A DNA stretch of 55,926 nt from Arcticibacter eurypsychrophilus (GTDB lineage: Bacteria; Bacteroidota; Bacteroidia; Sphingobacteriales; Sphingobacteriaceae). The stretch covers positions 1 to 55,926 of the forward strand of contig NZ_MDFN01000033.1 of the NCBI RefSeq assembly GCF_001730525.1, written 5' to 3'. Below are positions 24,680 to 33,741 of the stretch, piece after piece. Under the pieces are notes generated by a model that saw nothing but the letters and a program-made list of their open reading frames with translations, searched no databases and was not told the DNA's origin. A program made the position numbers and the translations under genes. Positions within the stretch are counted from its first letter, which is position 1. Every line of letters begins with the position of its first letter.

Positions 24680-24712
24680 CAAATATAGTAGGTTATTTGG
24701 TATTGTTGCAAA
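24680..24712 (-). promoter_or_regulatory. Consensus Bacteroidota promoter for the tRNA-like unit
   Basis: On the minus strand TTTG (24709-24712) is followed after 21 bases by TATATTTG (24680-24687), a perfect match to the TAnnTTTG -7 element. Transcription should start near 24672, about 30 bases ahead of the tRNA-like 5' end. Confidence 0.75.
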
Positions 24713-24788
24713 TATTTTAACAAATTATTTTAATTTTTGTAAAATTTTTATTTACTTCGTATATATATTAATATCTTTCAAATTATTT

Positions 24789-25265
24789 ATGGAAAAGAAG
24801 AGCCTTAATTTAGAAATTGATAATCTGGATATGCAGATTCTGTCAATCCTTATGGAAGATGCAACAATCCCTTATACAGAGATAGCTAAAAAGCTAATTG
24901 TTTCGGGTGGCACCATTCATGTGAGGATGAAAAAGATGCAGGATCTGGGTATAATAAAAGGGTCAAACTTATTGGTGGATGCCCAAAAAATCGGATATGA
25001 TGTTTGTGCTTATCTGGGTATTTACCTTGAAAAGGGATCAACTTATAAAGATGCGGTAGAAAAGTTGAGAAATATAAAGGAAATTGTCGAGTTGCATTAT
25101 ACTACAGGTGCCTGGAGCATGTTCGCTAAAATTATTTGTCGTGATACCAATCATCTTCGGTTAGTATTAAATGATCATATTCAATCTGTACCAGGAATTC
25201 AACGTACAGAGACCTTTATTTCACTTGAAGAAAGCATTAAAAGACAGATTAATTTGGATTTATAA
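24789..25265 (+). CDS. Lrp/AsnC family transcriptional regulator
   Basis: A 158-residue Lrp/AsnC protein. The N-terminal winged helix-turn-helix has 'LDMQILSILMEDATIPYTEIAKKLIVSGGTIHVRMKKMQDLGII', followed by the RAM ligand-binding domain with 'CAYLGIYLEKGS', 'IVELHYTTGAWSMFAKIICRD' and 'PGIQRTETFISLEE'. Such proteins sense amino acids or related metabolites and bind DNA as multimers. It is divergent from the tRNA-like unit and the SDR-JAMM-carrier-E1 genes and convergent with pdhB. A regulatory link to either is possible but unproven. Confidence 0.92.
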   Translation: MEKKSLNLEIDNLDMQILSILMEDATIPYTEIAKKLIVSGGTIHVRMKKMQDLGIIKGSNLLVDAQKIGYDVCAYLGIYLEKGSTYKDAVEKLRNIKEIVELHYTTGAWSMFAKIICRDTNHLRLVLNDHIQSVPGIQRTETFISLEESIKRQINLDL

Positions 25266-25300
25266 TACTAAAAATTTGTATTGATCAAGCGCCATATAAT

Positions 25301-25334
25301 AAAAAGACCAACCTGATGACAGATTGGCCTTTTT
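25301..25334. terminator. Bidirectional terminator between the Lrp gene and pdhB
   Basis: An 11-base inverted repeat (25301-25311 with 25324-25334, one imperfect pair) has A-rich and T-rich flanks and separates two convergent genes. Confidence 0.75.
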
Positions 25335-25365
25335 AAATTGGTGTTTATTTCGGTTGAATAGACAA

Positions 25366-26352
25366 TTATTTATTTACGTATAAAACGCTTTTAACAGCTT
25401 TCACAACGCGTTCTGCATTAGGTAATGCTTCTTTAATTAAAGTTGGGGCATAGGGTAGAGGAACGTCTGCCGAAACAACACGTACTACCGGAGCATCCAG
25501 GTAATCAAAGGCTTCATTTTGTACCTTAAATGCGATCTCTGTAGCAATAGAACCAAGTGGCCAAGCTTCTTCAACAATAACCAAACGGTTTGTTTTCTTC
25601 ACAGAATTAATAATTGTTTCGTAATCAATAGGGCGAACAGTACGCAAGTTAATTACTTCTGCACTGATACCTTCTTTGATTAATTCCGCAACAGCAGGAT
25701 GAACTACGCGGGAAAGCATTTTTCCAAAAGATACGATGGTGACATCGGTACCTTCAGTTTCTACATGTGCTTTACCTATTTCAAGATAATACTCCTCTTC
25801 AGGAACAGGACCTTTATCGCCATACATCACTTCAGATTCCATAAAAATTACGGGATCAGGATCGATGATAGCTTGTTTCAGTAATCCTTTTGCATCGTAT
25901 GGGTTAGAAGGAATAACTACTTTTAATCCGGGCACGTTAGCAAACCAGTTCTCAAAGTTCTGCGAGTGTTGAGCGCCTAACTGACCTGCATTACCTGTTG
26001 GTCCGCGAAAAACGATTGGAATTGGAAACTGGCCAGCACTCATGGAGAGGATCTTGGCTGCACCGTTAATGATCTGGTCTATGGCAACCAGGGAAAAGTT
26101 GAAGGTCATGTATTCAACAATGGGTTTCAAGCCATTCATGGCCGCGCCTGTAGCAATACCAGTAAAACCTAATTCCGCGATAGGGGTATCGATTATCCGC
26201 TTAGCTCCGAATTCTGCAAGCATACCCTGACTTACTTTATAAGCCCCGTTATACTCAGCAACTTCTTCGCCTATTAAAAAAATCTTTTCGTCTTTGCGCA
26301 TCTCTTCGTTCAATGCTTCACGAAGCGCTTCTCTGAACTGTATTTCTCTCAT
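25366..26352 (-). CDS. pdhB: Pyruvate dehydrogenase E1 component, beta subunit
   Basis: A 328-residue E1 beta subunit of a 2-oxo acid dehydrogenase complex, which with the alpha subunit decarboxylates pyruvate using thiamine diphosphate. Visible motifs include 'REALREALNEEMRKDEKIFLIGEEVAEYNGAYKVS', 'PIAELGFTGIATGAAMNGL', 'RGPTGNAGQLGAQHSQ', 'VVIPSNPYDAKGLLK' and 'DAPVVRVVSADVPLPYAPTLI'. Length is typical. The alpha subunit and E2 genes are not adjacent. A good promoter lies just upstream. Confidence 0.93.
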   Translation of the reverse strand: MREIQFREALREALNEEMRKDEKIFLIGEEVAEYNGAYKVSQGMLAEFGAKRIIDTPIAELGFTGIATGAAMNGLKPIVEYMTFNFSLVAIDQIINGAAKILSMSAGQFPIPIVFRGPTGNAGQLGAQHSQNFENWFANVPGLKVVIPSNPYDAKGLLKQAIIDPDPVIFMESEVMYGDKGPVPEEEYYLEIGKAHVETEGTDVTIVSFGKMLSRVVHPAVAELIKEGISAEVINLRTVRPIDYETIINSVKKTNRLVIVEEAWPLGSIATEIAFKVQNEAFDYLDAPVVRVVSADVPLPYAPTLIKEALPNAERVVKAVKSVLYVNK

Positions 26353-26379
26353 TATTTGCTAAATCAATATTTTGGAAGG

Positions 26380-26411
26380 CAAATATAACGCAGTATTGCT
26401 TGGGAAACAAG
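26380..26411 (-). promoter_or_regulatory. pdhB promoter
   Basis: On the minus strand a perfect -7 element TATATTTG (26380-26387) is preceded at 20 bases by CTTG (26408-26411), one base from the -33 TTTG. This predicts a 5' leader of about 20 bases. Confidence 0.6.
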
Positions 26412-26587
26412 TACTGAAGGTTAGGATATCGGTGCTTTACACCGGAGATGACATAGATATGTGTTCTAACGACTGTTTTTAGCTAAGAGGGGACGATTGA
26501 GGGCTGATGTTTATAGTAATTGTTACAATATTGAAAGGCGTTATTTTCTTTTTTAGGTCTGATTATTTTTAAAAATCGGATTAAAAC

Positions 26588-26619
26588 AAAAAATGACCGG
26601 ATTTCTCCAGCCATTTTTT
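26588..26619 (-). terminator. Terminator after the DUF4890-like gene
   Basis: Arms AAAAAATG (26588-26595) and CATTTTTT (26612-26619) pair perfectly, with partial pairing of the inner CCGG/CCAG segment. It is about 25 bases downstream of the stop codon and ends in T on the minus strand. Confidence 0.6.
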
Positions 26620-26642
26620 AAATGATTTATGAGGATTAGACC

Positions 26643-27116
26643 TTATAGTTTATGGTCAAATGCTGGTCTGTTTTTTGGAGAGGCATCCTGATCTAGCCGA
26701 TTTTTGCTTCTTCTGTTGGGTGTACTTCTACGGCCTTTAAACTTATCTGCTCTTCCTTTTTTTAATGAAGCGTATTTGCTTTGTTGAGCCGGACTTAGGA
26801 CACTATTGATTTTCCTATCGCTGGAAGCATGTTCGACTAGCATTTGCTTGTGTTGTTCCATCCGTTGCTTTTCAGCCTTTTCGTGGGCTTTGGTCATTTT
26901 TTTTGCCCGGTTCAGGTTCAGGTTATAGATCTGAGTTTTTTGCTTTTCAGAAAGAACGAGTTGTTTGTCCATCCTGTCGGTAGCGAGGCGTGCTCGTTGT
27001 TCCGGACTTTCTATGCGCTTATTGTTTCTTTCTAAGCGTTGAGTGTTTCTTTCTTGAGAGAACCCTGCAGTTGCAAATCCGGCGAACAATAGAGCTGTTA
27101 TGATTAAGTTTTTCAT
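26643..27116 (-). CDS. Small basic periplasmic protein, DUF4890/Spy-like
   Basis: A 157-residue secreted protein (signal peptide to about residue 20, 'ATAGFSQ'). The central helical region 'SPEQRARLATDRMDKQLVLSEKQKTQIYNLNLNRAK' resembles the LTxxQ/Spy-like and DUF4890 helical proteins of the Bacteroidota periplasm. A second helical segment, 'INSVLSPAQQSKYASLK', and a very basic disordered tail follow. A chaperone- or stress-related role is a guess from resemblance only. Confidence 0.7.
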   Translation of the reverse strand: MKNLIITALLFAGFATAGFSQERNTQRLERNNKRIESPEQRARLATDRMDKQLVLSEKQKTQIYNLNLNRAKKMTKAHEKAEKQRMEQHKQMLVEHASSDRKINSVLSPAQQSKYASLKKGRADKFKGRRSTPNRRSKNRLDQDASPKNRPAFDHKL

Positions 27117-27498
27117 TTCTTTGTGTGTTTTAATGAATAGATAAATCCGGAGGAGAATAGTTTAACGGGGGTTTATTTAAAAAATGTTAATTCAGGGATT
27201 TACCTACAGATCTGTCTTTTTGTTATGCTCTGGTTGGATGCTTTTATTCTACTCAAAATGAATGCTTTAATGTGCTATGTAGCAACAACAGCACATAATC
27301 AATAAAAAAGATAGAATACTGTTATTTTTTAATAGATTCGTTTTGGTAATCAGTTTACTTCTATATTAAATAACAAAATGCGCTTTGGGAAAGGTATTGG
27401 AGCCTGAATGTTGAAGCGTTTTTGTAGTTTAAGGGGAGTGTTTTGTTTATGTAATTATTAGCCTACGTATAATTGATCAATAGATCTAAACCACTCAT
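27117..27498. other. Intergenic region between divergent genes, nothing recognised
   Basis: A 382-base AT-rich stretch that must hold promoters for the minus-strand DUF4890-like gene and the plus-strand haloperoxidase-like gene. I see no clear consensus promoter pair, RNA gene or strong hairpin in it. Confidence 0.4.
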
Positions 27499-28830
27499 AT
27501 GAGACCTTTAAGCGTTTTTTTGTTATTATTTAGCACATGCATGTGCTTTTCGGCCTGTCAGCGAAGCAAATCAGAATCTATGTCTGCAAGAGAGGAAGCC
27601 TTTGTTCTTCATCAGAATGAAGATAAACTGACGCAACTCATCATTTACGACGTATTTACTCCTCCTGTGGCGAGCCGGATTTATGCTTATTCTGCATTGG
27701 CTTCTTATGAAGCAATGCGCTTTCAGGATTCGAAATATAAATCTATAGTAGCTCAATTAAGAGGATTTGGCCCTATTGCAGCACCAGAGAAGGGTAAAAA
27801 ATATAATTTCACCTTAGCGGCGACTCAAGCATTTTTTACTGTGGTAAGAAAAGTTACTTTTTCGGTTGATTCGCTGAAGGGTTATGAGGATCGTTTGTAC
27901 GCGAAATTTAAAAGTGGAATGGATGACTCCACCTTTGCCCGGTCGATAGCCTTTGGGGACTCGGTGGCAAAGGTGATTTTAAAGCGTGCTAGTACGGATA
28001 ATTATCAACAGACACGTTTTAAACCTAAGTTTTTAGGCAGTCAGAATCCTGGAATGTGGCGTCCTACTGCGCCTGATTACTTAGATGGTGTGGAATATTG
28101 CTGGGGAACGATGAAAACGTTTGCTTTGGATACTTCGTCGCAAATTACTTTGCCTCCGCCTCCGGTATACAGTGAAGATAAAAACAGTACCTACTATAAA
28201 CAGAATCTGGAAGTTTATGAGCAAAGTAAAACGTTAACGCAGGAACAAAAAGATATTGCGCGTTATTGGGATGACAATCCTTTTGTGATGGAGCATGCCG
28301 GACACATGACATTTGCTAATAAAAAGATTACGCCGGGGGGGCATTGGATTGGAATTACAGCCATTGCCTGCAAAAAGACGGATGCAGATGCAGTTAAAAC
28401 GGCTCAGGCTTATGCTTTAACCTCGGTTGCGATGTATGATGCATTTATATGCTGTTGGAATATAAAGTATCAAACATCTTATATCCGCCCGGTAACAGTG
28501 ATCAACGATTTGATAGACCCGAACTGGTTACCCCGCCTGCAAACTCCACCTTTTCCTGAGTATCCGAGTGGTCACAGTACGATTACCCGCTCAGCAGCTG
28601 TTATGCTTACCCATCTTTTTGGCGATCACTTCGCTTTTCAGGATACCAGTGATTTGAGATATATCGGGATGAAAAGGGATTTTAAGTCATTTGTACAGGC
28701 TGCTGACGAAGCATCTATAAGCCGCTTTTACGGTGGCTTACATTATAAGAATAGTGTAGATAAAGGAGCGGAACAAGGTAAAAAAGTGAGTGAATACATT
28801 TTAAGCAAGTTAAAGCTGGTAAATCCATAA
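27499..28830 (+). CDS. Vanadium haloperoxidase/PAP2-type phosphatase lipoprotein
   Basis: A 443-residue protein with a lipoprotein leader ('CFSACQRS' lipobox near residue 20). The three PAP2/haloperoxidase motifs are present: 'KYQTSYIRPVT' (K-x6-RP, about 322-332), 'YPSGHST' (about 354-360) and 'SRFYGGLHY' (SR-x5-H, about 409-417). These bind phosphate or vanadate. The family includes acid phosphatases and haloperoxidases, and the motifs do not discriminate between them. It is probably anchored at the periplasmic face of the envelope. The thioredoxin-like gene follows after 86 bases on the same strand. Confidence 0.88.
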   Translation: MRPLSVFLLLFSTCMCFSACQRSKSESMSAREEAFVLHQNEDKLTQLIIYDVFTPPVASRIYAYSALASYEAMRFQDSKYKSIVAQLRGFGPIAAPEKGKKYNFTLAATQAFFTVVRKVTFSVDSLKGYEDRLYAKFKSGMDDSTFARSIAFGDSVAKVILKRASTDNYQQTRFKPKFLGSQNPGMWRPTAPDYLDGVEYCWGTMKTFALDTSSQITLPPPPVYSEDKNSTYYKQNLEVYEQSKTLTQEQKDIARYWDDNPFVMEHAGHMTFANKKITPGGHWIGITAIACKKTDADAVKTAQAYALTSVAMYDAFICCWNIKYQTSYIRPVTVINDLIDPNWLPRLQTPPFPEYPSGHSTITRSAAVMLTHLFGDHFAFQDTSDLRYIGMKRDFKSFVQAADEASISRFYGGLHYKNSVDKGAEQGKKVSEYILSKLKLVNP

Positions 28831-28916
28831 AGGTATGACCAATTTGTTCAAAAAGGCTTTTATCTTTGAACCCTGTTTGGATATGGATAGGATGACTATC
28901 GCAAAAACTTGTATGA

Positions 28917-29408
28917 ATGAAAAAAGTGTTCCTATTACTGATGTTGCTGCTGGTTTTGAATACGGCAGGAAATGCACAAGATGTAAAATTATATAATCCC
29001 AATGCCGATGCGGCAAAGGAGATCAAGCTGGCTGTTGATAGGGCCGCTAAGGAAGGGAAACACGTGCTGCTTCAAATTGGAGGTAACTGGTGTGTTTGGT
29101 GTCTTCGTTTTAATCAGCTGGTCACATCCAATGATACATTAAAACTAGCTTTGAGTTCAAATTTTGTGGTGGTACATGTCAACTATAGCAAGGAAAATGA
29201 AAACAAAGCAGTTCTTGCTTCTTTAGGCTATCCTCAGCGGTTTGGGTTTCCAGTATTTGTTGTGCTGGATGGAAAAGGACACCGGCTGCATACGCAGAAT
29301 AGTGCGTATCTGGAGAGTGGCAAGGGGCACGATCCCAAAATGGTACTGGAGTTTCTTACCAACTGGTCACCAGCTGCTCTTGATCCTAAATCTTATTTAA
29401 AAAACTAA
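28917..29408 (+). CDS. Secreted thioredoxin-like protein
   Basis: A 163-residue protein with a signal peptide ('LLVLNTAGNAQ') and a thioredoxin fold with the active site 'GGNWCVWCLRF' (C-V-W-C, about residues 60-63) and a cis-Pro region 'RFGFPVFVVLDGKG'. The CxxC and periplasmic location fit a disulfide reductase or oxidoreductase. It lies between the haloperoxidase-like gene and an M1 aminopeptidase on the same strand and may be co-transcribed with the former. Confidence 0.85.
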   Translation: MKKVFLLLMLLLVLNTAGNAQDVKLYNPNADAAKEIKLAVDRAAKEGKHVLLQIGGNWCVWCLRFNQLVTSNDTLKLALSSNFVVVHVNYSKENENKAVLASLGYPQRFGFPVFVVLDGKGHRLHTQNSAYLESGKGHDPKMVLEFLTNWSPAALDPKSYLKN

Positions 29409-29493
29409 TTATCTGAAAAAAGTGTTGTTTATTCATCTTACTTAGATATTAATCGCTTTTTAACATATTATTCTATAGTATTTTCTTTCGTTT

Positions 29494-32010
29494 ATGAAAT
29501 ATTTTCCATTAAAGCAATTTGCATTATTGATTGCTGTTGCATTTACTCTTAGCTTAAATGTTCAGTCGCAGGTAAAAAAGTCACCTGATTTTTTAGTCCA
29601 GATTTACAGGGAGACCCCAGTAAAGATCAATGCCCTGATACATACTAAACTGGATGTCCGCTTTGACTATGCCAGGTGTTATTTGTACGGGAAGGCCTGG
29701 CTGACTTTGAAGCCTTATTTTTATTCGACCGATTCTTTGCGACTTGATGCAAAGGGAATGGAGATTAAACAAATTTCAATGGTAGAGGGGAACGTGCTAA
29801 AGCCGTTAAAATACACGTATGATATGCAGCAGTTGAATATCAAACTAGGTCGTACATACAGTAGAACAGAAAAGTATACACTATTTATTGACTATGTGTC
29901 TAAGCCAAATGAACTGAAAACTAAAGGTAGTGCAGCGATAACCAATGCGAAAGGCTTGTATTTTATCAATCCGATGGGAGAAGATAAAGATAAACCGGTG
30001 CAGATCTGGACACAGGGAGAAACGGAAGCTTCTTCGGTTTGGTTTCCAACAATAGATCATTCTAATCAGAAAACAACGTCTGAAATAGCTATGACTGTGC
30101 TTTCTAAATATGAAACACTTTCGAATGGAAAGTTAATTTCCAAGAAAATGAATGTGGATGGAACCCGTACAGATATATGGAAGATGGATTTGCCTCATTC
30201 CCCTTATCTGTTTATGATGGCAGTTGGTGATTTTAAAATATTTAAAGATAAATGGAGAGATAAGGAGGTTAATTATTACCTGGAACCTGCCTTTGCTCCT
30301 TATGCTAAACAGATATTTGGACATACGCCTGAGATGATGGAGTTTTTCTCTAAAAAATTGGGTGTTGATTTTCCATGGAATAAGTATTCGCAGATTGTGG
30401 TGCGTGATTTTGTGAGTGGGGCAATGGAAAATACAACGGCAACTTTGCATGGGGAGTTTGTGCAAGCTAATGCCAGAGAGTTGCTGGATGAGAATAAGGG
30501 GGAGGATGTAATTTCCCATGAGTTGTTTCATCAATGGTTTGGTGATTACGTGACTACTGAAAGCTGGAGTAACCTCACCGTTAATGAGTCGTTTGCTAAT
30601 TTCAGCGAGGTGCTATGGCGGGAATATAAATACGGGAAGGATGAAGGGGATGCAGGCAACTATAAGGATATGCAGCAATATCTGGGTTCGCCTAAAGATG
30701 CGTCTAAAGATCTTGTTCGCTTTCATTATACTGATAAGGAAGATATGTTTGACCTGGTCAGCTACCAGAAGGGCGGTAGGGTGTTGTATATGCTGCGCAA
30801 TTATTTAGGTGAGGAGGCTTTTTTTAAAGGGATTAATATTTATTTGAAGCAGAATGCTTTTAAAAATGGTGAAGCGCATCAATTGCGACTGGCGCTGGAA
30901 GAGGCATGTGGAAAGGATTTAAACTGGTTCTTTAATCAATGGTATTTTGGAAGTGGTCATCCTGAATTGCAGATCAGCTATCAATGGGATGAGGTTAGCA
31001 AAACGCAAAAAGTATTTTTAACGCAATCTCAGAGTGGTGCGGCATTTATATTGCCTATGGCTGTGGATGTTTATGCGGGTGGGAAAAAAGTACGCCATGA
31101 TTTCTTGATGAAGGCCAAAATGGATACTTTAAGTTTTGTGGTTAATGCTCGTCCGGATCTGGTTAATGTGGATGCGGATAAGATATTACTGGCTAAGAAA
31201 GAGGACCATAAGGTATTATCTAACTATGTATTTCAGTACTATCATGCACCTCTGTATGTAGATAGGCTTGAGGCAATTGATAGTTGCAGCGCGAATCAGT
31301 CAAAAAATGAGGATGCACGTAAAGTGATGCTTGCTGCATTAAAGGATCCTTATTATGGCTTGCGTATTCTGGCCATAAATTCAATTGACCTGACAGATTC
31401 TCTTGTTAAAGTGGCGGCGTTGCCTGTATTGAAAACGCTGTCTGTATCTGATCCCCGTAATTTGGTCCGTGCGGCTGCATTACAAAGTCTTGCTTCTATG
31501 CGTGATTTTAGCAACAGACCTTTATTTGATGTGGCATTAAAAAGTGAATCGTACTCGGTTCAGGGTGCTGCGTTGGCGGGTGTGATTATGCTTGATCCGA
31601 AAGAAGCGTTTGCTATAGCAAAAACGTTACAAAAAAATAGTAAAGGTGATTTGACTAAAGCTATTCTTGCTGCATATACCTATGGTGGAACAGAGAAAGA
31701 ACTTCCTTTTTTTAATGATTCTTATGAGAAAGCGGGATTGCAGGATAAGGTTGAAATGATCAGTCCTTATTTAAGTATCCTGGCGCGGATTGATAATAGT
31801 GAGGAAGTAAACAAACGTGTTACCGATTTTAAAGAAGTAGGGATCAAAAATAAGAAATATGATATTGATAAATATGTTTTAAATCTATTTGAATCATTCA
31901 AGGAGATTAAGGTGGAAATGGCCAAACAGGCAAGTCCTGAAGTAAAGGTTGAATTACAAAAACAGCTTGCTGTATTGTCCCAGGCAATGGCTGAACTAAA
32001 AGGTTCATAA
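29494..32010 (+). CDS. M1 family zinc aminopeptidase with C-terminal HEAT-like region
   Basis: An 838-residue secreted (signal peptide to about residue 25) M1 metallopeptidase. The exopeptidase motif 'GAMENTTAT' and the zinc motif HELFH (His342, His346) followed by the third ligand in 'NESFANFSE' are intact. It cleaves N-terminal residues from peptides, here presumably in the periplasm or at the cell surface. The last 280 residues form a HEAT-like helical repeat region. A paralog lies at 50352-52460. A short hypothetical gene starts 16 bases downstream. Confidence 0.92.
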   Translation: MKYFPLKQFALLIAVAFTLSLNVQSQVKKSPDFLVQIYRETPVKINALIHTKLDVRFDYARCYLYGKAWLTLKPYFYSTDSLRLDAKGMEIKQISMVEGNVLKPLKYTYDMQQLNIKLGRTYSRTEKYTLFIDYVSKPNELKTKGSAAITNAKGLYFINPMGEDKDKPVQIWTQGETEASSVWFPTIDHSNQKTTSEIAMTVLSKYETLSNGKLISKKMNVDGTRTDIWKMDLPHSPYLFMMAVGDFKIFKDKWRDKEVNYYLEPAFAPYAKQIFGHTPEMMEFFSKKLGVDFPWNKYSQIVVRDFVSGAMENTTATLHGEFVQANARELLDENKGEDVISHELFHQWFGDYVTTESWSNLTVNESFANFSEVLWREYKYGKDEGDAGNYKDMQQYLGSPKDASKDLVRFHYTDKEDMFDLVSYQKGGRVLYMLRNYLGEEAFFKGINIYLKQNAFKNGEAHQLRLALEEACGKDLNWFFNQWYFGSGHPELQISYQWDEVSKTQKVFLTQSQSGAAFILPMAVDVYAGGKKVRHDFLMKAKMDTLSFVVNARPDLVNVDADKILLAKKEDHKVLSNYVFQYYHAPLYVDRLEAIDSCSANQSKNEDARKVMLAALKDPYYGLRILAINSIDLTDSLVKVAALPVLKTLSVSDPRNLVRAAALQSLASMRDFSNRPLFDVALKSESYSVQGAALAGVIMLDPKEAFAIAKTLQKNSKGDLTKAILAAYTYGGTEKELPFFNDSYEKAGLQDKVEMISPYLSILARIDNSEEVNKRVTDFKEVGIKNKKYDIDKYVLNLFESFKEIKVEMAKQASPEVKVELQKQLAVLSQAMAELKGS

Positions 32011-32026
32011 AGGTGTATATTTGGCC

Positions 32027-33004
32027 ATGAGTACTTCATTATTTCGACCGTTTGAACGGTTTGATTTTAGCGAAAAGGTTTGTTTTATGACTGGTTTGGA
32101 AGCAGACCGACAGATTCAACTGTTTCCCGAATGGATGGTCAATACATTTAATCTGAAAGATCAAGCTTTAAAAATGCTGGATGAGCATATTCTGACTTAT
32201 CCGGACATTAAAATTCCAGTTTCTGAGTTCGCTTATCAGGAGATAGAAAAATTAGAGCAAGAGGTTAGTTTGGCTCTGAATACAGGTTATGCGGCCGTTA
32301 AGGCGTTGGATGACCTCCGCTTATTTCAATGGATTGCCAAGCAGGTTTATGGCATGATCCACTATGAGGTGCGGGCGGGAATCAGGCAGCAAAGATCTAC
32401 TGGTGAGGCATTAAATTTCTCGCAGGGTTTAATGCAGAAATTCGGTAATCTTCATCTCATGTTGCAGTCGCTTCTTAATCCGATGGAGTTTGAGGGCGTT
32501 CTTCCATGGAAGATCATGGTATTTCCGGTAGATAACCCTCCTGAAACTTTCAGCTACAGGGATGAGATCAATACATTGGTTTTTTCTTTAAAGATGAAGG
32601 ACTTTGGACTGATTGCCTGTTTACAGGATAATGGTGAAAACGCAGCGTATCATCATGCTGTGCTGAGTACGGTTTCAGACCATACGTTACAGCCTATCCA
32701 GTTTGAAGAGATTTGTGCCCGGTTCTTTTATTCTGCTTACATATTTAATCGTTTGCCTGAGTACTCCTTGCTTTCTACGGGTGATATGTACTATATTGAT
32801 GGGATGCCGTTGCGGATTAGCAGCAGGCCGTTATTTGATAACTGGCAGGTGAAGACTTACGGACAAGTACTTGAAAACTTCTGGAAGCCCTGGGGTTTTG
32901 TATTGTTTGAAATTATCAAAGATCCAGAGAATCCATTAAGCTTTATATTAGATGATCAGGGTAAATTCATCAAAAGTCCTTCAGTACCGTTAAGGCTTGG
33001 TTGA
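32027..33004 (+). CDS. Conserved hypothetical cytoplasmic protein
   Basis: A 325-residue protein starting at the ATG at 32027; the TTG six bases earlier is not needed. It begins 'MSTSLFRPFERFDFSEKVCFMTG' with a single Cys in a FxxKVCFMTG context reminiscent of small zinc-binding N-termini, but no second metal-ligand pair is seen. No signal peptide or membrane segment is present. The remainder is alpha/beta with no known motif ('FGLIACLQDNGENAAYHHAVLS', 'WKPWGFVLFEIIKDPENPLSF'). It follows the M1 peptidase gene closely and may be co-transcribed. Function unknown. Confidence 0.7.
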   Translation: MSTSLFRPFERFDFSEKVCFMTGLEADRQIQLFPEWMVNTFNLKDQALKMLDEHILTYPDIKIPVSEFAYQEIEKLEQEVSLALNTGYAAVKALDDLRLFQWIAKQVYGMIHYEVRAGIRQQRSTGEALNFSQGLMQKFGNLHLMLQSLLNPMEFEGVLPWKIMVFPVDNPPETFSYRDEINTLVFSLKMKDFGLIACLQDNGENAAYHHAVLSTVSDHTLQPIQFEEICARFFYSAYIFNRLPEYSLLSTGDMYYIDGMPLRISSRPLFDNWQVKTYGQVLENFWKPWGFVLFEIIKDPENPLSFILDDQGKFIKSPSVPLRLG

Positions 33005-33071
33005 TAATAGGAGTTCTCAGCGATCAATCATATTACCTGAAAGCAGTATGCTGGGTTGATTACTTGAGTGA

Positions 33072-33695
33072 TCAGTGACCAACCATTCTTTGGATTTCGG
33101 AGAAAAAGTGACTTAGTACTCCGGGATTAAAGATGATCGTGATAATTAGTCCGGAAAGTGCGCCATAGAAATGGGCATCGTGGTTAATGCCACTGGATTG
33201 TTTCGATGCATAAGCGCTATAAAGCAGGTACAGGACACCAAAGATAACGGCAGGGATTCCGATAGGAATAAACATGATGTAAAATTTGGTACTGGGATCA
33301 AAGAGGATATAGCTGAAGATTATGGCAGATATGGCTCCTGAAGCGCCAAGACTGTTGTATCTGAAATCATCTTTATGACGCATAATGGTGCTGAGGTCGC
33401 TTAGTATCAGACTAACTAGATATAAAATAGCGAATTGCCCGCTTCCAATAATACCTTCAAGGGTAAAGGCAAAGAAATAGAAAGAAAACATATTGAAAAA
33501 CAGGTGTCCCCAATCGGCATGTATAAATCCGCTGGTGATGATAGAATAGACCCTTTCTCCCCGGGTAACACTATAGGGATGAAGCATTAACTTTCCATAC
33601 AGCTGTGGATTGGAGAAAGTATAGATACTTGTTATAATCGTTAATATAAAAATGAGGGCAGCAACGGGTGCCTGACTGAAGATCGCTTGAATCAT
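33072..33695 (-). CDS. Rhomboid family intramembrane serine protease
   Basis: A 207-residue rhomboid, taking the Met at 33695 ('MIQAIFSQAPVAALI') as start; the open frame extends further upstream into the divergent pepT region. Six or so transmembrane helices carry 'HADWGHLFFNM', the catalytic Ser in 'GASG' (about residue 119) and the catalytic His in 'HFYGALSG'. It should cleave membrane proteins within the bilayer. It is divergent from pepT, with a 46-base gap. Confidence 0.93.
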   Translation of the reverse strand: MIQAIFSQAPVAALIFILTIITSIYTFSNPQLYGKLMLHPYSVTRGERVYSIITSGFIHADWGHLFFNMFSFYFFAFTLEGIIGSGQFAILYLVSLILSDLSTIMRHKDDFRYNSLGASGAISAIIFSYILFDPSTKFYIMFIPIGIPAVIFGVLYLLYSAYASKQSSGINHDAHFYGALSGLIITIIFNPGVLSHFFSEIQRMVGH

Positions 33696-33741
33696 GCCCG
33701 TAATGTACAAAATATTTACTTTTGTTTTAAAATCAGAATTA

